The position numbers and the translations under genes were made by a program. This document shows, piece after piece, positions 6,485-13,735 of a stretch of 13,735 nucleotides of DNA (the first letter of the stretch is position 1; each line of letters starts with the position of its first letter). Source of the DNA: JBFMCU01 sp964428225 (lineage in GTDB: Bacteria; Planctomycetota; UBA1135; GCA-002686595); assembly GCA_964428225.1 (NCBI GenBank), contig CAYRXS010000178.1:1-13735 (forward strand), in the 5' to 3' direction. The notes beneath the pieces were generated by a model that did not search any database, was not told where the DNA came from, and saw only the letters and a program-made list of their open reading frames with translations.

Positions 6485-8587
6485 TCAGAACGACATCCCC
6501 ACCGAGAAGTGAATCACGTACTCGTCCTCTCCGTCCCGGGCGTTGGGATTGAGGGCGGCGTCCACGCGCAGGGGACCGATGGGCAGTAGGTAGCGGACGC
6601 CGACGCCGACTCCCGTGCGCATCCCGTTGAACTCGAAGTAGTCGTCGACCTCCCTCGCCACGTTGCCCGCGTCGAAGAAGAGGGCGCCCGCGAACTGGCC
6701 GAAGAGCTCCTGGCGGAGCTCGGCGGTCAGGGCGGTGAAGGTCTCGCCCCCGAGCGGCTCGCCCGAAGGATCGTGGGGCCCGAGCTCGCTCTCGCGGAAG
6801 GAACGCACCGTGTTCTCGCCGCCGTTGAACAGTCGCTGGGAGAGGGGGATGGCCTCGGTGTCGGCGATGGGCTCGATCAATCCCGTCCGGGCGGAGAGCC
6901 CGAGGACGCCGCCCTCCCACGGCAGGGGGAAGAAGTGCGCCTCCGAGATCCGCGCCGCGAGGTAGTCGATCTCCGAACCCAGGAGCGAGGAGGCCCATTC
7001 GATGTGGAGCCGGGCGCGGTTCCCGCGGCGGGGGACGAGCAGGTGGTCGCGGGAATCCCGGGTCACGCTCGCGGAGATCGACGAGATGTCGACGTCCTCC
7101 TGGATCTCGAGCGCGAGGGGATCGACGACGTCCACGTCGGTGAGCTCCGTGAGCCGGAAGCGATACCCGACGGATCCCACGAGCCGCTCCTCGGGCCACG
7201 CGTGGGTCAGCTCGATCCCGGTGCCCCACTCCTGGAGGGTGAACGAGGGCTCCTCGCGGTGGTTGAAGAACACGGAGCCCGATCCCTGCAGGTCGGTGCG
7301 GAAGAGCGCGGGATCCAGGATGCCCACCGTGGCGTTCTGGGCCCGGGGACCCACCGTGGACTCCGCGCGCAGCGAACGACCCGTGCCGAGGACGTTGCGC
7401 TCCTCGGCCCCGAACCGGAGCCGAGGCCCCTCGTAGGATCCGTAACCCGGCTCGACGAAGAGCTCGATCGAGGGAGCCTCCACCACGTCGACGACCAGCT
7501 CCCGCTCGGTCCCCGAATCCTCGGCGAGCTCGATGGTCACCGAGTCGAAGAGCCCCGTCGCGTAGAGCTTCCCGAAGCTCGTGCGGATCTCCTCGGAGTC
7601 GTAGCCGTCGCCCTCCTCGATGTCGAGGCGGGAGCGGATGAAGGAGCCCCGCGTCTTCTCGTTCCCGGTGATCGAGATCCTGTTGATGCGCACGGGATCC
7701 CCGGTCTCGACGTGGACGGCGAGAAGGACGCGGCCCGTGGCGGGGTCGGTCTCGGGCTCGATCTCCATCCGGCAGTCGGGATAGCCCTCGCTTCCGTAGA
7801 GCGCGAGCAGGTGGGCGCGCAGGGCGTGGGCGAGGCGCGGCGTGTAGGGGGGAGGCTCCACGCCCTCGGGCTCGAGGAAGCTCCGGGTTCGCCGCCGCAG
7901 CACCTCCTCGCCCTGCCCGGCGAATCCCAGCTCGCCGTGGAACGTCACGTCCTGCGTGGCGAGGACGAAGCGAGGGCCCTCCACGATCACGATCTCCGCG
8001 CTCGCCCGCGTTCCGGCTTCGTCGAGCTCGACCGCGGGCTCGGCGATCTCGGCCGCCAGGAATCCGCTCAGGCGGTAGAACGAGCGCATCGCCCCGACGC
8101 CGTCGACCAGCCGACGGTGGACGTACCAGCGCGGCTCGTCTCCGGACGTTTCCGACGTTTCCTCGGGGAAGAACGCGTGCAGTTCCTCGTCCTCGAAGGA
8201 CGCGTGGCCGCGGACCACGAGGCGCTCGAGGGCGATTCGCGGTCCCTCCTCGATCAGGAACGTCGCGAGCGTTCCCTCGCCCTCGCGCTCCGCGAAGGAG
8301 TAGTCGACGTAGGCCCGCGCGAATCCCTGCCCGCGGTAGTACAGCTCGAGCTCGTAGGCGGCATCGTCGACCCCGGGCTTGGTGAGGCCCGTGGCGTGGA
8401 ACTCGACCAGCCGCTCCTCCATCGCCTCGCGCAGCTCGTCCTCGGCGAGCGTCTCGTTGCCCTCGAAGCGCACCTCCCACCGCTCGCCGCGGAGGGGCGG
8501 GGGACCCGCGAGCGGCTCGATCAACGCGCTGCGACACCCGGCGGCGCCGAGCGCGAGGAGGAGGAGGATCGCCGAGCGCACCATCAT
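6485..8587 (-). CDS. tamA: Omp85-family outer-membrane barrel, TamA/TamL-like
   Basis: This 700-aa protein has the layout of an Omp85 assembly factor. Four POTRA-like units are visible at about 35-116, 117-206, 207-297 and 299-371; the fourth has the hallmark INRISITGNEKTR...LYATGLFDSV. A D15-type 16-strand barrel spans about 375-700. Barrel signatures are SVTRDSRDHLLVPRRGNR (508-525), RLFNGGENTVRSFRESELGP (585-604), GGETFTALTAELRQ and GALFFDAGNV, and the protein ends in Phe. The loop-6 VRGF motif reads VRSF (594-597). The N-terminus (MMVRSAILLLLALGAAGC) looks like a lipoprotein signal with Cys18, as in the lipidated TamL type rather than classical TamA. The start overlaps the tamB stop (ATGA at 8587-8584); a second ATG follows at 8584. 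No strong Shine-Dalgarno is seen, so translational coupling to tamB is likely. Its partner is expected to be the TamB protein encoded just upstream. BamA is excluded as first choice by the TamB neighbour and four rather than five POTRA units. Confidence 0.9.
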   Translation of the reverse strand: MMVRSAILLLLALGAAGCRSALIEPLAGPPPLRGERWEVRFEGNETLAEDELREAMEERLVEFHATGLTKPGVDDAAYELELYYRGQGFARAYVDYSFAEREGEGTLATFLIEEGPRIALERLVVRGHASFEDEELHAFFPEETSETSGDEPRWYVHRRLVDGVGAMRSFYRLSGFLAAEIAEPAVELDEAGTRASAEIVIVEGPRFVLATQDVTFHGELGFAGQGEEVLRRRTRSFLEPEGVEPPPYTPRLAHALRAHLLALYGSEGYPDCRMEIEPETDPATGRVLLAVHVETGDPVRINRISITGNEKTRGSFIRSRLDIEEGDGYDSEEIRTSFGKLYATGLFDSVTIELAEDSGTERELVVDVVEAPSIELFVEPGYGSYEGPRLRFGAEERNVLGTGRSLRAESTVGPRAQNATVGILDPALFRTDLQGSGSVFFNHREEPSFTLQEWGTGIELTHAWPEERLVGSVGYRFRLTELTDVDVVDPLALEIQEDVDISSISASVTRDSRDHLLVPRRGNRARLHIEWASSLLGSEIDYLAARISEAHFFPLPWEGGVLGLSARTGLIEPIADTEAIPLSQRLFNGGENTVRSFRESELGPHDPSGEPLGGETFTALTAELRQELFGQFAGALFFDAGNVAREVDDYFEFNGMRTGVGVGVRYLLPIGPLRVDAALNPNARDGEDEYVIHFSVGMSF

Positions 8588-11500
8588 CGGAACCGGAACC
8601 GGAAGCCGTAGCCGAAGTTGATCTTGTCGTACACGTCGCGCTCGCCGATCAGGTAGCGCTCCCGCTTCCCGCGGCGCTCTCGATCGGTGAGGAGGTAGAC
8701 GATGCGAGCCGTGGAGCCCCCGCTGCGCGTCACGTCCGTCCCGATCTCGATCTCGAGGCGCTCCAGGATGGACTCCTCGTCGTCCAGCCCCCCGTCGGAG
8801 AACCAGCGTTTCACGATGTCCTGGGCCACGTACACCGCGACGGTCTGCGCGGCTCCCGCCCCGCGCTCGCCCACCGTCCCCTCGGGGAGCTGGCCGGTCA
8901 GGAAGAGGATGGCCAGGTCTTCGTTGGGCAGCGGGGGTGTCGAGGAGAGCTCGATCTCCGGGTCGTCGTAGTCGCCGGTGACCCGGGCCCGGATGTCGTA
9001 GCCCTTGATTCGCGTGCGTCCGTTCAGCTCGAGCGTGGGGACGAAGGGGTTCTCCTCGCCGAACAGGACGAGGCCGCTCTCCACGAGCAGGCGTCCGGAG
9101 GGCAGTGAGAGGCTCGTCTCGTCGACGTAGACGCGGCCCTTCAGCACCGGAACCTCCCCGGTGCCCGTCAGGCGCAGGTCGGGGCGCAACGCGCCACGGA
9201 TCAGGTTGTTCTTCAGGACGAAGGGCTCGCTCGCGCTCACCGTCACGTCGAAGGAGAGCGCGGAGAGGGGCGGATCGGACCAGAGGCCGAGGTCCAGGCC
9301 GCGGGCCGCGGACGGCGGCGCCGCTTCGCCCTGCAGGGCGGCGAAGAGGTCCACGTCGCGACCGAAGCGCCCGTCGGTGAGGACGAGCTCGCCCTCCGCC
9401 CGCAACGCGGAGATCGGACCCGACACCGCGAGCCTGGCGTCCGCGCGTACCCGCGCGTCTACCGAGCGGTACAGGAGGAGGTCCTCGCCGGCGATGGTCA
9501 GCGACAGCCGTGGCTCCTCGTCCTCGAGCGCGAGTTCACCGGTCAGCTCGAAGGGCGAGGCGCCGAACTCCCCGGTGAACCGCTCGACGCGTACCGTGTC
9601 TCCTTCGAGGAGCAGCCGGCCTTCGAGGGCCCGCATCGCGGGGAACGCGGTCGTGAGGCGCAGCTCGCCCGCAGTGAGCCCGACGTCGCCCCCCAGCCGG
9701 GGCTCGCGCGCCGTGCCGCGGAGCTCGATCGTTCCGCCCACCGAGCCCGCGACCCGCCTCACCTGCGGGACGCGCCGGGCGATCCAGGCCAGGTCCGGCA
9801 CGTCGATCTCGGCGCGCAGGTCGAGCGGGACGTCGAGCAGGGGATCGAAGCCCGATTCCACGAGCGCGGGCACGTCGAGCATCAGCTCCGCTCCGCCGCT
9901 CAGCGTCACGCTCCCGTGCTCCGGCGATCGGACCTCGCCCCGCAGCTCGTGCCGTCCGTCCTCGGAATCCATCTCGACTTCGAACGTGCCGGAGGCGATC
10001 TCCGTGGGACTCTCGCCGGCCTCGAGGATCCTCAGCGCATCGCCACGCGCGTGGAGGGTGCCTCGCAGCTCGCGCCAGCTCCCGTGAAGGGAGGCTTCGA
10101 GCTGCGCGCTCCCCTCCAGGCGGAAGAGATCCTTCCAGAGCGCCTCGGGCCATCGCTGCAGCTCGGTGGCGTCGGCGACGATTTCCAGCAACACCTCGCC
10201 TTCGGGAAACGGGTCCTCGCCGAAGGGATCCAGGGGCAGGGTACCCGCCACCCGAATGCCGCCGAGCTCCTCTTGCTCCGCGTCGAGGCATTGGATGGTC
10301 AGCAGGGAATCCGCGAGATGCGCTTCGACCCACACCGTCCAGGGAAGCTCCTCGAGTCCCAGCTCGAGCGCATCCGCCGCCGCGCTCACCGCAACGAGGC
10401 TCGCTTCGGGGCCGATGTCCACCTGGACGTCCGCGTCGATGGGGGACGAGCGCACCCCGGGCGGCAGGAAGGGCTCGAGCAACGGCATCCCGTCGAAGTC
10501 CTCGAGCTCGAGGGATCCGACCGTCCGACCTTCCCCGTGCCGCAGCATGCCCCTCGCCCGCCCCAGCTCGCCGGCCAGGACGAAGGGGTGCACCTCGAGG
10601 ATCCCCTCCTTCCAGGCGACGTGGACGGGTTCCTCGAGATCGAGCCGGGAATCGTCGCGCTGGGCGGAGAGCGAGCGCACCACGACGTCCACGTCCCCCG
10701 TCTCGGGATCGCGCTGGACCGATCCGCGGGCCTGGATGTGGCCCTCGGTGCTCGCGACCACGAGCTCCTCGACGTCGAGCGACGGTCCCGCGAACCTGCC
10801 CACGAGCACGATCCCGTCCGCGTGCATCCCGGAGGCCTTTAGACCGGAGATCTGCACGTCGAGCTCGCCCTCCGGCCTCTCGAGCGGACCGGCCGCCCGC
10901 ACCTCGATCGTCGTGCGACCCCTGACCGCCCCCTTGGTGATCGCCGCGAGCTCGGGGACGAGAGCCTCGATCCGCACCTCCGAGAGCTCGCCCGTGTCCG
11001 TCGCCCAGGCACCCGTCGCCGTCGCCTCCCACGCCTCGCTCCTCACGAGCAGCCGGTCCGCTCGGATCCTCCCCTCCTCGGCGTGGATCGTCGCCACCGC
11101 CTCGTCCACCGCGAAGCCGAGGGCGGCCACTTCGCGCGCGGTTCCGACCACCTCTCCGGTCGGAGCGTCGAGCGGACCGCGCAGCACGAGATCTCCCCGC
11201 AGGGAGCCCGCCCAGTCGTCGTATCCCAGGAGCTCTCCCACGGTGCCGAGATCGTCGAAGGCCACGCGGAAGTCGACGTCGAGCACGCCGTCCTCCAGGA
11301 GCCTCTCGGGATCCGTGCCCAGCTCGATCCGACCGCGGCGGACCTCGAAGTCCCCACCGGAGGTGACCACGCGCCCGGTCTCGATCTCGAACGTGCCCTC
11401 GTCCATCCGGGCGGTGAGGGCGACGAGGTGGGCCGGAAGCGTCTCCGTGAGCTCCGCCCGCCGTTCGGGGCTCGCGAGGGCGGGCACGTCGCGCAGCTCG

Positions 11501-12696
11501 AGCTCCAGCCGCCCCGTGCACCGCTGGACGAAGGCGACGGGGTCGTCGAGGCCGACCGGGGCCGAGACCTCCCTCGCGGTGATCGTGTTCACGCCCGCGA
11601 TCACGACCAGCTCCTCGAAGCGCGCCGAGGAGTCGACGAGCGAGCCGCGGGCCGTCACGCGGTCGAAGACGCGGTCTCCGACCATGAGGTCGACGACCTC
11701 GGTCTCGAGCAGCACCACGCCGTCTCCTCTCCCGTCGCGGGGAAGATCGGCGCGGGCGACGAGGGTCAGGCGACCCGAGGGCGGCGGGTCGGAGGTGGAC
11801 GCGAGGAATGGCTCGAGGTCGGCCAGGCGGACTTCCGTCAGCTCCAGGCTCGCCTCGATCCGCTCGGCGCCGAGCAGACCGCGCAGCTCGCCGACGCTCC
11901 CCCCGACGTCGAGGGGCAGCTCCCAGGCGATTCGACCCTCGTCCCGCCTCCGCAGGTCGACGCGGCCGCCGCGGATCGCGAGTGAGTCTCCGAGCCCGAG
12001 CTCCTCGATCGCGACGTCCCCCGCGTTCCAGCCGAGGGTGACGGCGAGCGTGCAAGGAGAGATCGTCGGCGCCTCCCCGTCGACGGAGAAGGACCGCGCG
12101 GCGATGCCGTATCGCGGTCGAGCCCCGGGAGACCGCGTCTCGACCGCGAGCTCCTCGATCTCGACTCTCCGGTCGTCCAGCGAGACGGAGACGTGGTCCG
12201 CCGTCACGTCCAGCTCCGGTGGGCGCAGCAGCAGGGTTCGCTCGAGCGCGCCCGGCTCCGCGGACGCCTCCGCCTCGTCGGAGCCCCCGAGGTCGAGCCG
12301 CAGGTCGCGCGCGTCGAGGCGCACGCGCTCGAGCCATCCCTCCTCGCCGCGCAGGTATCCGAGGATCGAGTACTCGACCTCCACCTCGGCACTCTCGATC
12401 CGCTCGATCGGCCCCACGTCGCCGTCGCGGCGAAAGCCGAGACCGTGGATCGTCAGGTCACCGATCCAGCCGCCGGACAGCGAGTCGATCTCCAGCTCGC
12501 CGTGGAGATCCTCGGCCGCGATCCCCCGCGCGAGGTCGATCACCAGCGGCGCGAGCAGGCGATTGCGCAGGAGATAGAGCGCCACGCCGAGCACCACCGC
12601 GACGACGACCAGACGCCACGCGAGTCGCAGCAGACGGGCCGCGCGCCCCCTCCGGGGCTTCGTAGGGGTGGTTTGGGGGGACGGCTCGGCGGTCAT
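8584..12696 (-). CDS. tamB: TamB/DUF490-family translocation and assembly module protein
   Basis: This 1370-aa protein starts with a basic tail and one transmembrane helix (about 25-47, LAWRLVVVAVVLGVALYLL). A long run of short amphipathic beta strands follows, typical of AsmA/TamB proteins whose hydrophobic groove spans the periplasm. The DUF490 core is recognisable at about 1195-1273: LPSGRLLVESGLVLFGE, then NPFVPTLELNGRTRIKGYDI, VTGDYDDPEIELSSTPPLPN and EDLAILFLTGQLPEG. The C-terminal strand ends NFGYGFRFRFR. The length is close to the usual 1250-1450 of the family. In known systems TamB binds the Omp85 barrel at its C-terminus and acts in outer-membrane protein assembly or phospholipid transfer. 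Here the barrel gene follows with a 4-nt overlap, so tamB comes first, opposite to the E. coli tamA-tamB order. No Shine-Dalgarno precedes the ATG at 12696; a small GC hairpin abuts it. It is the first gene of the leftward operon and faces the divergent gap. Confidence 0.93.
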   Translation of the reverse strand: MTAEPSPQTTPTKPRRGRAARLLRLAWRLVVVAVVLGVALYLLRNRLLAPLVIDLARGIAAEDLHGELEIDSLSGGWIGDLTIHGLGFRRDGDVGPIERIESAEVEVEYSILGYLRGEEGWLERVRLDARDLRLDLGGSDEAEASAEPGALERTLLLRPPELDVTADHVSVSLDDRRVEIEELAVETRSPGARPRYGIAARSFSVDGEAPTISPCTLAVTLGWNAGDVAIEELGLGDSLAIRGGRVDLRRRDEGRIAWELPLDVGGSVGELRGLLGAERIEASLELTEVRLADLEPFLASTSDPPPSGRLTLVARADLPRDGRGDGVVLLETEVVDLMVGDRVFDRVTARGSLVDSSARFEELVVIAGVNTITAREVSAPVGLDDPVAFVQRCTGRLELELRDVPALASPERRAELTETLPAHLVALTARMDEGTFEIETGRVVTSGGDFEVRRGRIELGTDPERLLEDGVLDVDFRVAFDDLGTVGELLGYDDWAGSLRGDLVLRGPLDAPTGEVVGTAREVAALGFAVDEAVATIHAEEGRIRADRLLVRSEAWEATATGAWATDTGELSEVRIEALVPELAAITKGAVRGRTTIEVRAAGPLERPEGELDVQISGLKASGMHADGIVLVGRFAGPSLDVEELVVASTEGHIQARGSVQRDPETGDVDVVVRSLSAQRDDSRLDLEEPVHVAWKEGILEVHPFVLAGELGRARGMLRHGEGRTVGSLELEDFDGMPLLEPFLPPGVRSSPIDADVQVDIGPEASLVAVSAAADALELGLEELPWTVWVEAHLADSLLTIQCLDAEQEELGGIRVAGTLPLDPFGEDPFPEGEVLLEIVADATELQRWPEALWKDLFRLEGSAQLEASLHGSWRELRGTLHARGDALRILEAGESPTEIASGTFEVEMDSEDGRHELRGEVRSPEHGSVTLSGGAELMLDVPALVESGFDPLLDVPLDLRAEIDVPDLAWIARRVPQVRRVAGSVGGTIELRGTAREPRLGGDVGLTAGELRLTTAFPAMRALEGRLLLEGDTVRVERFTGEFGASPFELTGELALEDEEPRLSLTIAGEDLLLYRSVDARVRADARLAVSGPISALRAEGELVLTDGRFGRDVDLFAALQGEAAPPSAARGLDLGLWSDPPLSALSFDVTVSASEPFVLKNNLIRGALRPDLRLTGTGEVPVLKGRVYVDETSLSLPSGRLLVESGLVLFGEENPFVPTLELNGRTRIKGYDIRARVTGDYDDPEIELSSTPPLPNEDLAILFLTGQLPEGTVGERGAGAAQTVAVYVAQDIVKRWFSDGGLDDEESILERLEIEIGTDVTRSGGSTARIVYLLTDRERRGKRERYLIGERDVYDKINFGYGFRFRFR

Positions 12697-12716
12697 GGCG
12701 GCGGGCGAGAGCCGCC
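12697..12716. repeat. GGCGGC/GCCGCC hairpin abutting the tamB start codon
   Basis: GGCGGC at 12697-12702 pairs with GCCGCC at 12711-12716 over an 8-nt loop. In the minus-strand RNA it occupies the place where a Shine-Dalgarno would be. No purine-rich ribosome-binding site is visible there. This may mean leaderless or structure-controlled initiation, or an annotated start that is too far upstream, although no better in-frame ATG precedes the membrane helix. Confidence 0.4.
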
Positions 12717-12755
12717 GATCAGCGGCGAACGTCAGTTCGTCCGTTGCATCGGCGG

Positions 12756-12785
12756 CGCGTTGAGCCGCGGAGTCGGCTCAACGCG
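12756..12785. promoter_or_regulatory. Perfect 12-bp inverted repeat in the divergent tamB gap
   Basis: CGCGTTGAGCCG at 12756-12767 and CGGCTCAACGCG at 12774-12785 are exact reverse complements around a 6-nt spacer (CGGAGT). It is the strongest dyad in the gap between tamB (ATG at 12696) and the rightward gene (GTG at 12892). Two bases further, a minus-strand TAGAAT (12793-12788) resembles a -10 box for tamB, which would put the dyad at the transcription start. No good -35 is seen, so that promoter is only a suggestion. No T run follows on either strand, so an operator or an RNA hairpin is more likely than a terminator. Confidence 0.55.
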
Positions 12786-12891
12786 GAATTCTACGGCACG
12801 GCGTCGTCCCCGTTGACGCGAGGCCCGCGAACTCGTCCCCGGAATCGACTGAGCGTTCAGAGGGGGCGGGCGTCGTGCCGATCAGGGCAAG

Positions 12892-13695
12892 GTGAAGGTT
12901 CTGTTCGCGGCACTCGGATCGCTGGCGGGGATCATGCTCCTGGTCGGCCTCGTCATCCGTCCCACGTATCGGGTGGAGGACTCTCCGGTCGCCCAACCGA
13001 CGACGGATGCGCGTGTCGTGGAGGTGAGCCGCGTACCCGTGGAGCTCGGGGAGCACCGACGAGCCGTGGATTCCGACGCGGGAGCCCCCACGCGTGGTGA
13101 CTATCTCGAGGACCACTTCGGAGACCGGTGGGGAGCCGTGAAAGGCCTCTACCGGAAGGCCGGCTTCGATCTCGGCTCGGCCCTCGACGACGAGCCGCTC
13201 CCGTGGGAGGAAGTCGAGCCGGAGGTCCGGCACCGAGCCCTGGCGATCCTCGAGCGGGAGGCCTCCCTGCTGCGAGCGGAGGTAGCGGGGTGGGAGGGCC
13301 CGATCGCCGCGCCGGAGCTACGCAACCGGTTCGCGGTGGCTCCCGACGCCGACGTCGAGGCCCTGGCCGCCGAGCTCGCGCCTGCGACTTTCGACCTGGA
13401 CGAGAGGATCCGCCGCCTGGCCGATCGATACTCGAATCGGATGACCGAGGCCGCGCGGGCGGAGATCCGGACCGAGGAGGTCGAAACATACCCGTTCGCG
13501 GCGGTGGGGCCGACGAACGAGGCGTCCGACCTGTACCGCATCCAGGTGGAGCACGGGGGATGGGCGGTCGTCTACCGGATCGGGTCCGACGAATACCCCA
13601 CGCTGCGACGGATCGCGGACGAGTGCCGCCGGCTGCAGGCCATGCGGCACGAGATCGTCCGTCGGTTCCTGGAGTCGGGCTCTACTGGCGAATGA
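12892..13695 (+). CDS. Membrane-anchored protein of unknown function, GTG start
   Basis: This 267-aa protein is transcribed away from tamB. The start is GTG at 12892, with AGGG four nt upstream (short spacing). An ATG at codon 15 would cut the membrane segment and is less likely. Residues 4-22 (LFAALGSLAGIMLLVGLVI) form one transmembrane helix or uncleaved signal, followed by a low-complexity linker and a mainly helical, acidic domain. Charged helices run from about 105 to 195 (LAILEREASLLRAEV..., DLDERIRRLADRYSNRMTEAARAEI). A segment near 200-230 (ETYPFAAVGPTNEASDLYRIQVEHGGWAVVYRIG) looks like paired strands, and the C-terminal helix is rich in Arg (RRIADECRRLQAMRHEIVRRFLE). I do not recognise the family. 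It is probably periplasm-facing and anchored. Its stop overlaps the next gene start (ATGA), so the two are likely co-translated. Confidence 0.75.
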   Translation: MKVLFAALGSLAGIMLLVGLVIRPTYRVEDSPVAQPTTDARVVEVSRVPVELGEHRRAVDSDAGAPTRGDYLEDHFGDRWGAVKGLYRKAGFDLGSALDDEPLPWEEVEPEVRHRALAILEREASLLRAEVAGWEGPIAAPELRNRFAVAPDADVEALAAELAPATFDLDERIRRLADRYSNRMTEAARAEIRTEEVETYPFAAVGPTNEASDLYRIQVEHGGWAVVYRIGSDEYPTLRRIADECRRLQAMRHEIVRRFLESGSTGE

Positions 13696-13735
13696 AGTCC
13701 GCCATGCCGGACGCGTTGGAGGCCTGGATCGACTG
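13692..13735 (+). CDS. Start of a downstream gene, cut by the right edge
   Basis: ATG at 13692 overlaps the preceding stop as ATGA, and the frame stays open to the edge (MKSAMPDALEAWID...). A second in-frame ATG at 13704 is also possible. Only 14 full codons are visible, too few to identify a product. The overlap suggests translational coupling with the GTG-start gene. No strong Shine-Dalgarno is seen at either ATG. Confidence 0.45.
   Translation, partial: MKSAMPDALEAWID

Noticed and set aside
6444..8537. Upstream extension of the 678-aa exported protein in its own open frame
   Set aside because: The extension is Arg/Gly/Pro-rich and lies within the Omp85 gene. The ATG at 6443 has a Shine-Dalgarno and starts a signal peptide.
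6773..8611. Plus-strand open frame opposite the Omp85 gene
   Set aside because: The minus strand holds a full Omp85 protein with POTRA and barrel motifs. The plus frame has no recognisable feature. The same reasoning removes plus frames at 4227-6512 and 10166-12577.
9536..12337. Second long minus-strand frame inside tamB
   Set aside because: It is very Arg-rich, has no membrane or strand pattern, and overlaps the TamB frame, which has a transmembrane helix and the DUF490 core.

Overview
The window is GC-rich and densely coded. It suggests a Gram-negative (diderm) bacterium, because it carries both halves of a translocation and assembly module (TAM): an Omp85 outer-membrane barrel and a TamB/DUF490 protein. 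The secreted beta-helix proteins have D-x-N-x-D-G loops, a choice-of-anchor-Q-like segment and a beta-rich C-terminal tail. These are reminiscent of large secreted proteins in Planctomycetota or related deep-branching environmental lineages. The taxon is an inference; no rRNA or other phylogenetic marker is present.

Leftward-transcribed block, in order of transcription. tamB (12696 to 8584) overlaps a tamA/tamL-like Omp85 gene (8587 to 6485) by an ATGA junction. A secreted protein of 678 aa with four apparent internal domain repeats follows after 41 nt (6443 to 4407). After 163 nt comes a 1038-aa secreted right-handed beta-helix protein built on a 196-198 residue module (4243 to 1127). A 319-nt gap separates it from a paralogue (807 to 1) that runs off the left edge. 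The first three genes look like one operon. The two beta-helix genes are probably co-directional but separately controlled.

Rightward-transcribed block. A 195-nt divergent gap (12697-12891) holds a perfect 12-bp inverted repeat. Beyond it a GTG-start gene (12892-13695) encodes a small membrane-anchored protein of unknown function. Its stop codon overlaps the start of another gene cut by the right edge (13692 onward).

How the genes may work together. TamB is expected to span the periplasm and pair with the Omp85 barrel in envelope assembly or lipid transfer. The repeat protein downstream is exported by a Sec-type signal peptide and may be an accessory or client. The beta-helix paralogues are probably surface or secreted proteins. 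Any functional link between them and the TAM is inferred from position only. I found no RNA genes, CRISPR arrays, insertion sequences or convincing intrinsic terminators.
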